Of a DNA stretch of 64,000 bases, positions 35,677 through 45,726 are shown piece by piece (the stretch's first letter is position 1; each line of letters begins with the position of its first letter). The notes under the pieces are model-generated. The model was not told the origin of the DNA, did no database searches, and saw nothing but the letters and a program-made list of their open reading frames with translations. Both the position numbers and the translations under genes were made by a program. This stretch comes from Salinadaptatus halalkaliphilus. GTDB lineage: Archaea; Halobacteriota; Halobacteria; Halobacteriales; Natrialbaceae. Where the stretch lies: positions 28,918-92,917 of the forward strand of contig NZ_RBZW01000066.1 in NCBI RefSeq assembly GCF_006543045.1. The letters are read 5' to 3'.

Positions 35677-36198
35677 ATGAGCGAGGAAGCACCTCAAGAA
35701 CAACAGGACGACGACGACCTGCAGTACTTCGTCCGGATCGGCCAGACCGACCTTGACGGGACGAAGTCCGTCGAGCGGTCGCTGTCGGAGATGAACGGGC
35801 TCGGCCGACGAACCGCCCGGATCATCGCCGACGAAGCCGGCGTCGACCGAACAGCGACGTTCGGTGCGCTCGATGAGGACGTCATCGACGAGGTCGTCGA
35901 ACTCGTAGAGAACTACGCCGCGGAAGTTCCTGACTGGCTCAACAACCGCCAGAACGACTTCTACACCGGCGAAACGACCCACGAGATCGGGAACGATCTC
36001 CAGTTGACCCGTCAGCACGACATCAACCGGATGAAGATGATCGACTCCTACCGTGGCGTTCGCCACAAACGCGGACAGAAAGTCCGCGGCCAGCGAACCA
36101 AGTCCACCGGTCGTACGGAGGGCACCATCGGAGTCAACGTCGAGGAGATCCGCGAAGAACAGGCCGAAGAGGCTGCCGAAGAGGAGGATGACGAATAA
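35677..36198 (+). CDS. rps13: 30S ribosomal protein S13
   Basis: A 173-residue S13 with an acidic N-terminal extension. It has the H2TH-like core ([16 protein letters not shown]) and the basic C-terminal RNA-binding stretch ([19 protein letters not shown]) that contacts tRNA and S19 in the 30S head, then an acidic tail typical of halophiles. The ATG at 35677 is chosen; the upstream frame runs through tRNA-Ser. It is the first protein gene of the operon; its TAA overlaps the rps4 ATG (TAATG). Confidence 0.93.
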   Translation: MSEEAPQEQQDDDDLQYFVRIGQTDLDGTKSVERSLSEMNGLGRRTARIIADEAGVDRTATFGALDEDVIDEVVELVENYAAEVPDWLNNRQNDFYTGETTHEIGNDLQLTRQHDINRMKMIDSYRGVRHKRGQKVRGQRTKSTGRTEGTIGVNVEEIREEQAEEAAEEEDDE

Positions 36199-36719
36199 TG
36201 CCACTCGGCACCGACACCAAACAGTATGAGACGCCGAATCACCCCTACCAGGGTGAACGCATCGCCTCCGAGCACTCCCTGCTCGACCGCTACGGGCTCA
36301 CCAACAAAGAAGAGCTCTGGCGCGCCCAGTCCGAACTTCGCTCCTACCGGCGCGAGGCTCGAGACCTGCTCGGCCAGCCACAGGGCGACGAAGCCGTCGT
36401 TCGCCGCTCCGAGGAGTTCCTCGGACGGCTCAAACGCGTCGGCATCTTGGACGACGAAGACGACCTCGGCGATGTCCTCTCACTCGAGATCGAGGACGTC
36501 TTAGAGCGCCGTCTCCAGACGGTCGTCTACCGTAAAGGACTCGCGAACACGCCACAGCAGGCTCGCCAGTTCATCACGCACGGCCACGTCGTGGTCGGCC
36601 AGCAGCGCCACCGCGTACCGTCGTACGTCGTCGACGTCGACGAGGAAGATCTCGTCGCCTTCGACGAGAACAGTCCACTCGCAGACGATCTCCACCCGGA
36701 ACGAGCGGAGGGTCAATAA
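36198..36719 (+). CDS. rps4: 30S ribosomal protein S4
   Basis: A 173-residue archaeal S4, a primary 16S rRNA-binding protein. The S4 RNA-binding domain is visible at about 100-160 ([20 protein letters not shown], then [14 protein letters not shown]). Coupled to rps13 by a one-base overlap. Confidence 0.94.
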   Translation: MPLGTDTKQYETPNHPYQGERIASEHSLLDRYGLTNKEELWRAQSELRSYRREARDLLGQPQGDEAVVRRSEEFLGRLKRVGILDDEDDLGDVLSLEIEDVLERRLQTVVYRKGLANTPQQARQFITHGHVVVGQQRHRVPSYVVDVDEEDLVAFDENSPLADDLHPERAEGQ

Positions 36720-36720
36720 C

Positions 36721-37110
36721 ATGAGCCAGGACGACGAGAAGTGGGGCATCGCCCACGTGCACGCATCGTTCAACAACACCATCATGACCGTGACCGACCT
36801 TACGGGCGCGGAGACGATCGCCAAGTCCTCCGGCGGGACGGCGGTCAAGCAAAACCGCGACGAAGCGTCGCCGTACGCGGCCATGCAGATGGCCGAATCG
36901 GTCGCCGAAGAGGTCAAAGCAGCCGGCATCACGGGACTGCACGTCAACGTGCGCGGTCCCGGCGGGAACCTTCAGAAGTCTCCCGGTCCCGGCGCACAGG
37001 CGACGATCCGCGCACTCGCCCGCTCGGGCATCGAAATCGGGCGCATCGAAGACGTCACACCAATCCCACACGACGGATCGCGCGCTCCGAAAGGTAAGGG
37101 CGGCTACTAG
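36721..37110 (+). CDS. rps11: 30S ribosomal protein S11
   Basis: A 129-residue S11 of the 30S platform. Characteristic pieces are [21 protein letters not shown] at the N-terminus and the C-terminal [19 protein letters not shown] with basic GYxxPKGKGG-like end (RAPKGKGGY). It is placed one base after rps4 and three before rpo3. Confidence 0.94.
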   Translation: MSQDDEKWGIAHVHASFNNTIMTVTDLTGAETIAKSSGGTAVKQNRDEASPYAAMQMAESVAEEVKAAGITGLHVNVRGPGGNLQKSPGPGAQATIRALARSGIEIGRIEDVTPIPHDGSRAPKGKGGY

Positions 37111-37113
37111 ACC

Positions 37114-37863
37114 ATGACTGAGGAGTACGACGTCGAGTTCGTCGAACGCACCGACCGGGAAGCCCGGTTTCTCGTCCGGGGCGTCACACCCGCCTTCGCC
37201 AACGGCATCCGGCGTGCGATGCTTGCCGACGTGCCAACGATGGCGATCGACACCGTCAGATTCGTCGAGAACTCGTCGGTCATGTTCGACGAACAACTCG
37301 CGCTTCGGCTCGGGCTCGTCCCGCTGACGACCCCACCTGTCGGCGAGTTCGTCGAGGACGACACCGTGACGCTCTCGATCGACGTCGAAGGACCGGCCAC
37401 CGCCTACTCGGGCGATCTCGTCTCGAGCGACGACCTCGTCCAGCCCGCAGACGATAACGTCCCGATCATCGATCTCAAGGACGACCAGCGCCTCGAGGCC
37501 GAGGCCGACACCGTTCTCGAGCGTGGGAAAGGCCACGCCAAACATCAGGGCGCCGTGGCCGCCGGCTATCGCCACCTCCAGCGCGTGGAGGTCGTCGACG
37601 ACGTTCCCGAGTTCGAGGACGAGCAGTCACAGATCGTCCGCGGCGTCATCGAGGACGACGGCGAGTTGATCCCGACCAGCGAGTTCGACCACGATCTCTC
37701 GAACCGGTATCCCGGCAAGGAGATCGAACTCGAGGACGTGCCGAACGCGTTCGTCTTCCACGTCGAGACGGACGGCTCGTTCCCGGTCGAAGAAATCGTC
37801 ACGCGCGCCGCCGACACGATCGAAGCGCGGGCGACCGAACTCGAAGAAGCAGTACAGTTGTAA
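37114..37863 (+). CDS. rpo3: DNA-directed RNA polymerase subunit Rpo3 (D)
   Basis: A 249-residue archaeal RNA-polymerase assembly subunit (homologue of bacterial alpha and eukaryotic RPB3). The dimerisation motif is [19 protein letters not shown] (about 28-47). The protein contains no cysteine at all, so the Fe-S cluster found in Rpo3 of some other archaea cannot form. It forms a platform with Rpo10, encoded 1.6 kb downstream in the same operon. Confidence 0.94.
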   Translation: MTEEYDVEFVERTDREARFLVRGVTPAFANGIRRAMLADVPTMAIDTVRFVENSSVMFDEQLALRLGLVPLTTPPVGEFVEDDTVTLSIDVEGPATAYSGDLVSSDDLVQPADDNVPIIDLKDDQRLEAEADTVLERGKGHAKHQGAVAAGYRHLQRVEVVDDVPEFEDEQSQIVRGVIEDDGELIPTSEFDHDLSNRYPGKEIELEDVPNAFVFHVETDGSFPVEEIVTRAADTIEARATELEEAVQL

Positions 37864-37991
37864 CATGATTCCGCGCCCCCAACCCACACGAACCAGCCCG
37901 TTCGCCAGCGCCATGAGCGACGAGACCGGCGACCGGATGGCTATTGGAATCGAAAGGGGTTTGAAGGGGCGACGGGTAGGCAGAAGTGCGA

Positions 37992-38076
37992 GCAGGGATA
38001 GCCAAGTCAGGCCAACGGCGCAGCGTTCAGGGCGCTGTCTCGTAGGAGTCCGCAGGTTCAAATCCTGCTCCCTGCA
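37992..38076 (+). tRNA. tRNA-Leu(CAG)
   Basis: GCAGGGA/TCCCTGC acceptor, anticodon stem CAGCG/CGCTG around TTCAGGG (anticodon CAG), class-II variable arm (TCTCGTAGGAGTC) and T loop GCAGGTTCAAATCCTGC. It sits within the ribosomal operon between rpo3 and rpl18e. CCA is not encoded. Its 3' 22 bases are repeated downstream. Confidence 0.94.
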
Positions 38077-38203
38077 TGTTTCCGGCTCGACCGAACGGGA
38101 GAGCCGTGAAAATGGAACGACAGATTTGAGCCACGGGAGTCCTAGCGGCCGAGCAGTTTCAAGGCCGATCGTCTCCCGGCGGTTCAAATCCTGCTCCCTG
38201 CAT
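38055..38203 (+). repeat. direct repeat of the tRNA-Leu 3' end (integration-scar candidate)
   Basis: GGTTCAAATCCTGCTCCCTG plus CAT (23 bp) occurs at 38055-38077, where it covers the T loop and acceptor of tRNA-Leu, and again at 38181-38203. The 103 bases between carry no gene. The second copy lacks the rest of a tRNA, so it is not a second tRNA gene. Duplicated tRNA 3' ends are the mark of tyrosine-recombinase integration (attL/attR). Confidence 0.7.
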
Positions 38204-38285
38204 CACTTCTGTCGAACGACACATTATCGATTCCACGAGCGGCGAGACCGCGTGTCTCACCGCAGTTTCACTTTGGAGGAAATCA

Positions 38286-38639
38286 ATGAGTAGCAAGACT
38301 AATCCACGGCTTACCGATCTCATCGCCGAGCTGAAGTCGGCGTCCCGACAGACGGACGCCGACGTCTGGCAAGACGTTGCGGATCGACTCGAGAAGCCCC
38401 GACGCACCCACGCTGAGGTGAATCTGGGCCGCATCGACCGATACGCGCGCGAAGAAGAGACCGTCGTCGTTCCCGGCAAAGTGCTGGGATCCGGCGCACT
38501 GCAGAAATCGGTTACCGTCGCCGCCGTCGACTTCAGTTCGTCGGCAGAGACGAAGATCGATCAGGTCGGCGATCCAGTATCGCTCGAGCAACTGCTCGAA
38601 GAAAATCCCGACGGCTCCGATATCCGGGTGATCGCATGA
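38286..38639 (+). CDS. rpl18e: 50S ribosomal protein L18e
   Basis: A 117-residue archaeal/eukaryotic-type L18e (related to bacterial L15). Recognised by [17 protein letters not shown] at the start, [15 protein letters not shown], and [22 protein letters not shown] clear Shine-Dalgarno (TTGGAGGAAATCA) precedes the ATG, consistent with its being internal in a long mRNA after the tRNA. The stop overlaps the rpl13 ATG. Confidence 0.93.
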   Translation: MSSKTNPRLTDLIAELKSASRQTDADVWQDVADRLEKPRRTHAEVNLGRIDRYAREEETVVVPGKVLGSGALQKSVTVAAVDFSSSAETKIDQVGDPVSLEQLLEENPDGSDIRVIA

Positions 38640-39085
38640 GCGTCAACACCGCAGAGTTCGATGCAGACATCGTCGTCGACGCCCGTGATTGCATCCTCGG
38701 TCGCGTCGCCAGCCAGGTCGCCCAGCGCGCTCTGGACGGCGAAACCGTCGCGATCGTCAACGCCGAAGACGCCGTCATCACCGGTGACAAGGAAGATATC
38801 TTCGGCACCTACCGCAAACGGCTCCAGCTTGGATCCGACCGCGGCCCCTACTATCCGAAGCGACCGGATACCATCTTCAAGCGCTCGGTCCGTGGGATGG
38901 TGCCACACAAGAAAGACCGTGGCCGCGAGGCGCTCTCGAACGTCCGCGTCTACGTCGGCAATCCTTACGAGGACGAACACGAGGCTGAGATCCTCGAGGA
39001 CACGTCGCTGGATCGACTCTCGAACATCCGCTTCGTTCACCTGGGCGAAGTCTCCGAACAGCTAGGTGCTACGGTAACATGGTAA
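38636..39085 (+). CDS. rpl13: 50S ribosomal protein L13
   Basis: A 149-residue L13. Typical features: [35 protein letters not shown], and the basic [20 protein letters not shown]. The start overlaps rpl18e by 4 bases (ATGA) and the end overlaps rps9 by 7 bases. Confidence 0.94.
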   Translation: MSVNTAEFDADIVVDARDCILGRVASQVAQRALDGETVAIVNAEDAVITGDKEDIFGTYRKRLQLGSDRGPYYPKRPDTIFKRSVRGMVPHKKDRGREALSNVRVYVGNPYEDEHEAEILEDTSLDRLSNIRFVHLGEVSEQLGATVTW

Positions 39086-39477
39086 CGAACACGAGCGGCA
39101 AGAAGAAGACGGCCGTCGCCCGCGCCACCGTCAGCGAGGGCGAGGGTCGCGTCCGGATCAACTCCAAGCCAGTCGAACTGGTCGAACCGGAGATGTCACG
39201 GCTCAAGATGCTCGAGCCGTTCCGCATCGCCGGTGACGAACTGCGCGACGGCGTAGACATTGATGTCAGCGTCGACGGTGGCGGTATCAGCGGACAGGCA
39301 GATGCCGTCCGCACCGCGATCGCACGCGGCATCGTTCAGCACACGAACGACGCCGAACTCCGTGATGCGTTCATGGAGTTCGATCGCTCGCTGCTGGTCA
39401 ACGACGTTCGCCAGTCCGAACCGAAGAAATGGGGCGGCCCGGGCGCTCGGGCGCGCTACCAGAAGTCCTACCGCTAA
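39079..39477 (+). CDS. rps9: 30S ribosomal protein S9
   Basis: A 132-residue S9 with the [21 protein letters not shown]-terminus and the invariant basic tail [14 protein letters not shown], whose final Arg reaches the P-site tRNA. In the conserved L13-S9 pair. Confidence 0.95.
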   Translation: MVTNTSGKKKTAVARATVSEGEGRVRINSKPVELVEPEMSRLKMLEPFRIAGDELRDGVDIDVSVDGGGISGQADAVRTAIARGIVQHTNDAELRDAFMEFDRSLLVNDVRQSEPKKWGGPGARARYQKSYR

Positions 39478-39489
39478 GGTGATCCAATC

Positions 39490-39684
39490 ATGATGGTACC
39501 GGTCCGGTGTTTCACCTGTGGCACTGTCGTCGGCGAACACTGGGAGGAGTTCGACGAACGAGCCAACGAGGGCGACGAGGACCCACAGGAGGTCCTCGAC
39601 GAACTCGGCGTCGACCGCTACTGCTGTCGGCGCATGCTCGTGAGTCACACCGACCTCGTCGACGTCGTCTCTCCGTACCAGTAA
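39490..39684 (+). CDS. rpo10: DNA-directed RNA polymerase subunit Rpo10 (N)
   Basis: A 64-residue zinc-binding subunit. The zinc bundle is VRCFTCG at the N-terminus with the CC pair in [14 protein letters not shown]. It binds Rpo3 in the polymerase assembly platform. The codon after the first ATG is also ATG, so the start could be either. Confidence 0.95.
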   Translation: MMVPVRCFTCGTVVGEHWEEFDERANEGDEDPQEVLDELGVDRYCCRRMLVSHTDLVDVVSPYQ

Positions 39685-39685
39685 C

Positions 39686-39871
39686 ATGCAACAGCAACGA
39701 CACAACCGCTACGAGAAGGCACGGATCCTCGGGGCACGAGCGCTGCAGGTCTCATACGGCGCGCCGGTGTTGGTCGAATCCGACCAGACCGAGCCGATCC
39801 TGATCGCCGCCGAAGAGTACGACGCGGGCGCGTTGCCCTTCACGGTCAAGCGAGGGAAGGATCGAAAATGA
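39686..39871 (+). CDS. rpo6: DNA-directed RNA polymerase subunit Rpo6 (K)
   Basis: A 61-residue omega/RPB6 homologue. Motifs [21 protein letters not shown] and the C-terminal [10 protein letters not shown] are diagnostic. It stabilises the large subunit. Overlaps the enolase ATG by 4 bases. Confidence 0.94.
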   Translation: MQQQRHNRYEKARILGARALQVSYGAPVLVESDQTEPILIAAEEYDAGALPFTVKRGKDRK

Positions 39872-41073
39872 CGCTGATCACCGATATCCGCCTCCGACGG
39901 ATCCTCGACTCCCGTGGCAATCCCACGGTCGAGGCCGACGTCCTCACCGAGAGTGGCGGATTCGGTCGGGCAGCCGCACCGAGCGGTGCCAGCACCGGCG
40001 AGTACGAGGCCGTCGAGCGGCCGCCGACCGAGGCGATCGCCGCGGCACGCGAACACGCCGTGCCACGACTCGTCGGTGAGGCCTACGCCGGCAACCAGCG
40101 AGAGGTCGACGCCATCCTCCACGCTGCAGACGGCACCGACGATTTCTCCGAAATCGGCGCCAACAGCGCCGTCGCCATCTCGATGGCTGCTGCGAAAGCA
40201 GGTGCCGATGTCCTCGGCGCACCGTTGTTCCAACACCTCGGTGGGACCTTCCGCGGACAGAACGTCCCGATCCCGCTCGGTAACGTCGTCGGCGGCGGCG
40301 AACATGCTGCCGACGCGACCGACATCCAGGAGTTCCTCGTCGCACCCGTTGGCGCACCGAGCGTCGAAGACGCCGTCTTCGCCAACGCCCAGGCCCACGC
40401 CGTCGTTGCCGACCTGCTCGCGGAGCGAGACGTTGCGTGTGGCAAAGGTGACGAAGGCGCGTGGGCACCCTCGATCGACGACAGCGAGGCCTTCGAACTC
40501 GTCGAGGCGGCCGTCTCGCAGGTCGAAGACGATGTCGGCTTCGAGGTCGGCTTCGGCCTCGATGTCGCCGGCGCCGAGTTGTACAACAACGACTCGGAGA
40601 ACTACGAGTACAGCGACGAGAACCGTGACACGGCCGAACAGATCGCTTACGTCGCTGAGTTGGTCGAGGAGTACGACCTCGTCTACGTCGAGGACCCTCT
40701 CGACGAAGACGACTACGAGGCGTTTGCCCAACTCACGGACGAAGTCGGCGACCAGACGCTGATCTGTGGCGACGATCTGTTCGTCACGAACACGGACCGC
40801 CTTCGCGAAGGTATCGACCGCGATGCGGCAAACAGTATCCTGATCAAGCCGAATCAGATCGGGACGCTGACCGACGCCGTCGACGCGATCGAACTCGCGA
40901 CCGCGAACGGCTACGATTCGGTCGTCTCCCACCGTTCGGGTGAGACCGAAGACACAACGATTGCACACCTCGCCGTCGCGACCGACGTGCCCTTCATCAA
41001 GACGGGCGCCGTCGGCGGCGAGCGAACCGCAAAACTCAACGAGCTCATCAGAATCGCAGACGACGCGACATGA
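39868..41073 (+). CDS. eno: enolase (phosphopyruvate hydratase)
   Basis: A 401-residue enolase converting 2-phosphoglycerate to phosphoenolpyruvate. Recognised by [15 protein letters not shown], the [11 protein letters not shown] loop, the metal site around [11 protein letters not shown] and [15 protein letters not shown], the catalytic lysine region [15 protein letters not shown] and the [20 protein letters not shown] signature. It is lodged in the ribosomal operon as in many archaea, with a 4-base overlap on each side. Confidence 0.95.
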   Translation: MTLITDIRLRRILDSRGNPTVEADVLTESGGFGRAAAPSGASTGEYEAVERPPTEAIAAAREHAVPRLVGEAYAGNQREVDAILHAADGTDDFSEIGANSAVAISMAAAKAGADVLGAPLFQHLGGTFRGQNVPIPLGNVVGGGEHAADATDIQEFLVAPVGAPSVEDAVFANAQAHAVVADLLAERDVACGKGDEGAWAPSIDDSEAFELVEAAVSQVEDDVGFEVGFGLDVAGAELYNNDSENYEYSDENRDTAEQIAYVAELVEEYDLVYVEDPLDEDDYEAFAQLTDEVGDQTLICGDDLFVTNTDRLREGIDRDAANSILIKPNQIGTLTDAVDAIELATANGYDSVVSHRSGETEDTTIAHLAVATDVPFIKTGAVGGERTAKLNELIRIADDAT

Positions 41074-41873
41074 CAGAAAACGACGCAACCCAGGAAGGGC
41101 TCGACGCCGCCGAGGAGGAAATCGACGAGGAGCCAGCCGAAGGGGCTGGCCCCGCCGCCGAACCCGAGGAGGATGTCGAGCCAGCAGACGAACAGCCCGC
41201 CGACGCCGCGGCCAGCGAGGCCGACGCCGACGCCGAACCAGCCGAGGAAGACGCCGGTCCGACCCTCGACGACGACGTCATGGAAGATGACGAGGCGGAC
41301 CTGCTCATCCCCGTCGAGGACTACCTCGGCGCCGGTGTCCACATCGGGACCCAGCAAAAGACCGCGGACATGGAGCGGTTCATCCACCGCGTCCGAACCG
41401 ACGGGCTCTACGTCCTCGACGTCGGCAAAACCGACGGTCGCATCCGCACCGCCGCGGATTTCCTCGCGAACTACGCACCGGAGCAGATCCTGGTCACCTC
41501 GAGTCGCCAGTACGGTCGGTTCCCGGCCGAGAAGTTCGCCGACGCCGTCGGCGCTCGCGCCCGCACCGGTCGATTCATCCCGGGCACGCTGACCAACCCG
41601 AAGTACGACGGCTACATCGAGCCGGACGTGCTCGTCGTCACCGACCCGATCGGCGACGCTCAGGCCGTCAAGGAAGCGATCACCGTCGGTATCCCGGTCA
41701 TCGCGATGTGTGACTCGAACAACCAGGTCAGCAACGTCGACCTGGTCGTCCCGACGAACAACAAGGGTCGCAAGGCCCTTTCGGTCGTCTACTGGCTGCT
41801 CGCCAACGAGGTCCTCGATCGCCGCGGCGCCGAGCCGTCCTACTCGCTCGAGGACTTCGAGAGCGGCGTCTAA
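41070..41873 (+). CDS. rps2: 30S ribosomal protein S2
   Basis: A 267-residue S2. About 75 N-terminal residues form an acidic Glu/Ala/Asp extension absent from non-halophile homologues. The S2 fold follows: [57 protein letters not shown] and ANEVLDRRG. Last gene of the operon seen here. Confidence 0.94.
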   Translation: MTENDATQEGLDAAEEEIDEEPAEGAGPAAEPEEDVEPADEQPADAAASEADADAEPAEEDAGPTLDDDVMEDDEADLLIPVEDYLGAGVHIGTQQKTADMERFIHRVRTDGLYVLDVGKTDGRIRTAADFLANYAPEQILVTSSRQYGRFPAEKFADAVGARARTGRFIPGTLTNPKYDGYIEPDVLVVTDPIGDAQAVKEAITVGIPVIAMCDSNNQVSNVDLVVPTNNKGRKALSVVYWLLANEVLDRRGAEPSYSLEDFESGV

Positions 41874-41950
41874 GGTTCGATTCGTCGATGCGTGTTTTCC
41901 GCTTCGTTCAGAGCGACAACGTTACGTAGTGACCACGACAACCCCAGCGT

Positions 41951-42073
41951 ATGGACTGGCTGTTCGAGTTCGAGCAAGACCGAATCCCGCCGGCGGTACT
42001 TCTGGCGACCGGTGCACTGATCGCGATTTTTGCGCTTGGCATTCCGTACCGACTGCTTGTCTCTCTGTTCTGA
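41951..42073 (+). CDS. possible 40-residue membrane peptide
   Basis: A short frame, MDWLFEFEQDRIPPAVLLAT onward, with an amphipathic acidic start and one hydrophobic helix (about 14-39), ending at the TGA at 42071-42073. The composition is that of a real single-span protein and it has few out-of-frame features. There is no recognised family and no strong ribosome-binding site. It follows rps2 by 77 bases. Confidence 0.5.
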   Translation: MDWLFEFEQDRIPPAVLLATGALIAIFALGIPYRLLVSLF

Positions 42074-42309
42074 TCGGTTTGCGTGCGACTTCGACGGACT
42101 GGTGTCGTTCTGTATCGGTGATCGCCGAACCCGCTCGAACGACCGCCGGCAACTTATGAAATAAAAACGACATGTTCTCCCGGTGGAACACTCGCGGTTC
42201 GCTCGGTCCCACTGACCGTCCGATGGCGTCTACCGGACTCGTTGCTCACAGCATTACGAGGGGGTACGAAGCGATTGATGGGGGCGGTGCCTGCAACGGC
42301 GACACGAGA
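42074..42309. other. intergenic region
   Basis: About 236 bases between the small peptide frame and the end of the hydrolase gene on the other strand. An AT-rich run (ATGAAATAAAAACG, near 42158) is the only notable feature. I see no gene or strong structure. Confidence 0.5.
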
Positions 42310-43074
42310 TCAGACGATCACGTGTTCGTCGAGGAACGCGCCGACGTACTGGTTGAAAGCGGCCGGCTGCTCGACGTTCGCCGAGTGACCGGCTTCGTCG
42401 ACGATGGCGTATTCGGCACCCTCGAGGCGGGCGGCCAACGCCTCGAGTGCGTTCCGTGGCATGAACTGATCGGCCTCGCCCGCGATGAGGAAGGTGGGGA
42501 CGTCGCCTTCGACGAGGCGGTCCGGGTCGATCGAAAACGCCTCGAGGGTGGGTCGAATGCTCGCGAACTCGTCGGGACGGTCGGTGTTTAACGCCTCGAT
42601 AGCGTCCGAGAGGAAGGCGTCTTCCCTCGAGAGCGGATCCACGTCGGGCAGCGACGCCTGACCGGCGTCGAGCAGTTCGGCGTGACGGTCTGCCGAGAGC
42701 AGTCCGCCCGGGGTACCCGAGAGGACGAGTGCAGCCGTTCGCTCGGGATACTGACTCCCAAAGGCTGCGACCGGCCAGCCGCCCATCGAGTGACCGACCA
42801 GTGCGACCTCCTCGACCTCGAGATGATCGAGCAGTCCGATCAGATCGTCGGCGTGGGCTGTCGCCCCGGGGCCGTCCGGCTCGTCCGTGGACCGACCGAA
42901 CAGCCGTTGATCGGGAGCGAGACAGCGATAGCGGTCGGCGAAGGCGGGGATCTGTTGCCACCACGAGAGGTGGTTGCCGCTGAATCCGTGGACGAAGACG
43001 ACCGGCGGCCCCTCGCCGACATCCTGGTAGTAGAGGTCGATTCCGTTTACTTGTACACACTGGTACGTCATCAC
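42310..43074 (-). CDS. alpha/beta-hydrolase
   Basis: A 254-residue hydrolase of the alpha/beta fold. The oxyanion HGFSGNHLSW lies after the second strand, the nucleophile elbow is GHSMGGWP (Ser about 96), an acidic residue follows in FLIAGEADQFMP, and His is in DEAGHSANVEQP. The last pattern is typical of the MhpC/esterase group, often acting on small esters or meta-cleavage products. No substrate can be named. Stands alone. Confidence 0.85.
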   Translation of the reverse strand: MMTYQCVQVNGIDLYYQDVGEGPPVVFVHGFSGNHLSWWQQIPAFADRYRCLAPDQRLFGRSTDEPDGPGATAHADDLIGLLDHLEVEEVALVGHSMGGWPVAAFGSQYPERTAALVLSGTPGGLLSADRHAELLDAGQASLPDVDPLSREDAFLSDAIEALNTDRPDEFASIRPTLEAFSIDPDRLVEGDVPTFLIAGEADQFMPRNALEALAARLEGAEYAIVDEAGHSANVEQPAAFNQYVGAFLDEHVIV

Positions 43075-43151
43075 GCCACACTATCTCGGGCTCGACGTAT
43101 AATTGCTCGCCGCGGGACAGGTTACCGTTCCGTGCGGTGGCAATCGGCCAA

Positions 43152-45494
43152 TCATTCCTCGAAACGTTCGCGTACCTCGCGTGTGACTTCGCCGCCGTAG
43201 TGGTCGACTAGTGGCGAAACGGCCTCCCCGAGTGCGCGCATACACTGGCTCGTCGAGTGATACTCGAGGCAAGTCGCGACCGCGTCCCAGGCCCGGGCCT
43301 GAAGCACCCGCAGGACGAGGAGCCGCTCTTCGCGAGCCGTCAGATCGATCGCGTCGGGCGTCTCGATGAGATACCGAACGGCCAGGGGACGAAACGGTCC
43401 CGGATCGATATCGAACAGCCCTGGCCCGTAGGCCGCTCCGGCAACGACGCGCCACTCGTGGTCGGTCAGCTCGAGCGTCGGCGCGGCGTCGGCGTCGACG
43501 CTGCGTAAGATGGCTCGGGCCACATCGGACGCGACGTCCCGAAGTGCGTCGGTACAGCAGGCTGGGAACCGGCGGGCGAACCAATCGGCGTGGCGCTCGT
43601 AGAGCTCGCGACCGGCGTCGCTGGTCGGTGCGAGCAGCAGCGTCGAATATTCGCCGCTGGCCTCGTTGCGCGTCGTCGAAACGTGGATCGGTCGATAGCC
43701 GTTCTCGCGCCAGAACGCGAGCAACCCCGGCGTCGCGCCGAAGCCGGTGCCGAGCCAGTCGACGGCCGTGGCAAACTCCGATCGGACGCACTCGAGCAGG
43801 TGTGAGCCGAGTCCACGCGAGCGAACCGCGTGGTGGGTCGCGATGCGGACGATGCGGAGACCCGCCGGCTCGGCGGCAGCCTCATCGCGAAGCTGGCTCG
43901 TGAGCACGTCCGGCAGCATGTTGCCACGAACCCGTCCGCCTTCGTACATCCTCGCTCGAGTCTCGGCGGGGAGGTTCCCTTCGCGAGCCAAGAGGGCGAC
44001 GCTGACGACGTGGCCATTCCCCGCGGCGTCGACGGTGCTGTCGCCGTTATCGCCGATACTGTCGCCGCCGTTACCAGTTCCGTCGTCACGGTGAACCAGC
44101 GCCCGTACCTCGAGGTTCGGGGCATCCAGCAGCCGCGCGAGGTCGTTCGGTTCGGTGCGATAGTGGGCGAGCACGAGCAGGCCGAAGACCTCCCGCAGGA
44201 GTTGCTCGTCCGCGAAGAGCTCGTCGGGCTCGAGACGCCGGTAATCGACCGTCTCGGGCGCCGCGTCGAGGACGAGTGGTTCCGCCGGCGGCCGAGCATC
44301 GAGCAACAACGCACGGAAGGCCCACACCTCGACCGGGTCACCGGCCGCGTAGCGGATCGGTTCGGCGAGCGTGCAGTCGGTCACGTCGTGGTCGCTCTCG
44401 CCGAGTCGCTCGCGAAACCGGACCGAAAAGCCCCGCCCAGCACCCTCGTAACCGTGGATCGTCGTCGCGAAGGCGACCCGCTCGGCCGATAACAGTGACT
44501 CGAGCGTCGAGACGGGCAGCGCCGCGGCTTCGTCGACGATTACGATATCGGCCGAGTCGAGTCGATCGACCGCATCCGCCGGTTCGAGATAGCGGACGCT
44601 GCCGCCAGCCGTGGTCTCGAGATATCGCTCGCCGTGGCTCGCGAACTGGTCGTCGTCTTCGAGCGCGCCGAGGCCGTCGGTCGCCCGTTCGAACACCTCA
44701 CTGGCGTGTTGCCATCGCGGTGCCGTCACGAGAACGTCCACTCCCGCAGTAGCGAGCGCCGCCGCCGCCAGTCCCGCCGCGCTCGACTTGCCGCGGCCAC
44801 GGTCGGCCTCGAGGACGACGGCTCGTCGCTCGTCGGACTCGAGCAGCGACTCGAACGCGGCGACTGCATCGGCCTGATCGTTGGTGTAACAGGCGTCGTA
44901 GATGGTCCGTGGAAACTGGGGATCAGGAGGCGTTTCGACGGTTGCCTCGCCGTCACACACTCGCGGTGTCGGTTCGGTCAGTCCGTTGTCGACGATGCGA
45001 TGGGCCTCGAGGTCGACGATTGCGATCCCCCGGTGGGTGCGAAGCGTCTCGACGAGTCGTCGTCTGAATCGGCCGGTGACGTCGGCCTCGGAAAACGGTG
45101 GTACCGCCAGGGAGGCGTCGAACTCGCCACGACGCTCCGGCCAACGCTCGAGCGACGGCGTCAGGAGAATGAATAGCCCGCCGCCGTCGACGGCGCCGAC
45201 GGTCTTGCCCAGCGCGTTCGGTCGAAGCCCCGCATGCGCGTCGAAGACGACGATTTCGCGCGTCCTGCCGAGCAATTCGCCGGCGTGTGCCTGTGTCACA
45301 CACTCACAACGAAGGCGGTCTTCGGGCCCGACGAGGGTCGTCTCCGTGATACCGACGGAAAGCGCCTCGAGGGTCGACTCGAGGGCGTCGTAGCCACGCT
45401 CGCGTTCGCCGGCGAGGACGAGCAACCGTCGCTCGTTCGTTCGGCTCGCCTCCACGACCAGTGACTCGGCGAGGTCAACCACGTCCGCGCCCAT
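43152..45494 (-). CDS. tmcA: tRNA(Met) cytidine acetyltransferase TmcA
   Basis: A 780-residue enzyme. Order: N-terminal DUF1726-like domain (1-180), RecD-type helicase/ATPase with Walker A LEADRGRGKSSAAG (about 235-248) and VIVDEAAALPV, a GNAT acetyltransferase (IATHHAVRSRGLGSHLLE, about 570-587), and a tRNA-binding C-terminus. Homologues (TmcA, Nat10/Kre33) make N4-acetylcytidine; archaeal versions modify tRNA and sometimes rRNA. A Gly/Asn/Asp-rich insert (about 465-490, DDGTGNGGDSIGDNG) appears in the helicase part. The ATG at 45494 is preferred; a GTG at 45515 adds seven residues. Confidence 0.88.
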   Translation of the reverse strand: MGADVVDLAESLVVEASRTNERRLLVLAGERERGYDALESTLEALSVGITETTLVGPEDRLRCECVTQAHAGELLGRTREIVVFDAHAGLRPNALGKTVGAVDGGGLFILLTPSLERWPERRGEFDASLAVPPFSEADVTGRFRRRLVETLRTHRGIAIVDLEAHRIVDNGLTEPTPRVCDGEATVETPPDPQFPRTIYDACYTNDQADAVAAFESLLESDERRAVVLEADRGRGKSSAAGLAAAALATAGVDVLVTAPRWQHASEVFERATDGLGALEDDDQFASHGERYLETTAGGSVRYLEPADAVDRLDSADIVIVDEAAALPVSTLESLLSAERVAFATTIHGYEGAGRGFSVRFRERLGESDHDVTDCTLAEPIRYAAGDPVEVWAFRALLLDARPPAEPLVLDAAPETVDYRRLEPDELFADEQLLREVFGLLVLAHYRTEPNDLARLLDAPNLEVRALVHRDDGTGNGGDSIGDNGDSTVDAAGNGHVVSVALLAREGNLPAETRARMYEGGRVRGNMLPDVLTSQLRDEAAAEPAGLRIVRIATHHAVRSRGLGSHLLECVRSEFATAVDWLGTGFGATPGLLAFWRENGYRPIHVSTTRNEASGEYSTLLLAPTSDAGRELYERHADWFARRFPACCTDALRDVASDVARAILRSVDADAAPTLELTDHEWRVVAGAAYGPGLFDIDPGPFRPLAVRYLIETPDAIDLTAREERLLVLRVLQARAWDAVATCLEYHSTSQCMRALGEAVSPLVDHYGGEVTREVRERFEE

Positions 45495-45726
45495 GGTCGA
45501 TATCCTGGCGCTCACCGCAAAGATAGTATCGACTGTCGCCGATCGTGCTGGTCGCTATTCGGCACTGTCGCTCGCTCGGTCACGATTCCCGCAAATATTT
45601 TCTGCGGTGGTGTCGGGTAACATCCGGAAAGTTACATTTACTCTCGAAGCGTAGCTACAGTCGGGATTCTGGAGACCCGAAAACGGGGCGGTCTCGGGAT
45701 CAGACAGAGTCCTGCGGGTGAGCGTT

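Noticed and set aside
38130..38203. Possible second tRNA-Leu gene
   Set aside because: Only the T loop and 3' acceptor strand are present; no matching 5' acceptor, D arm or anticodon stem can be formed.
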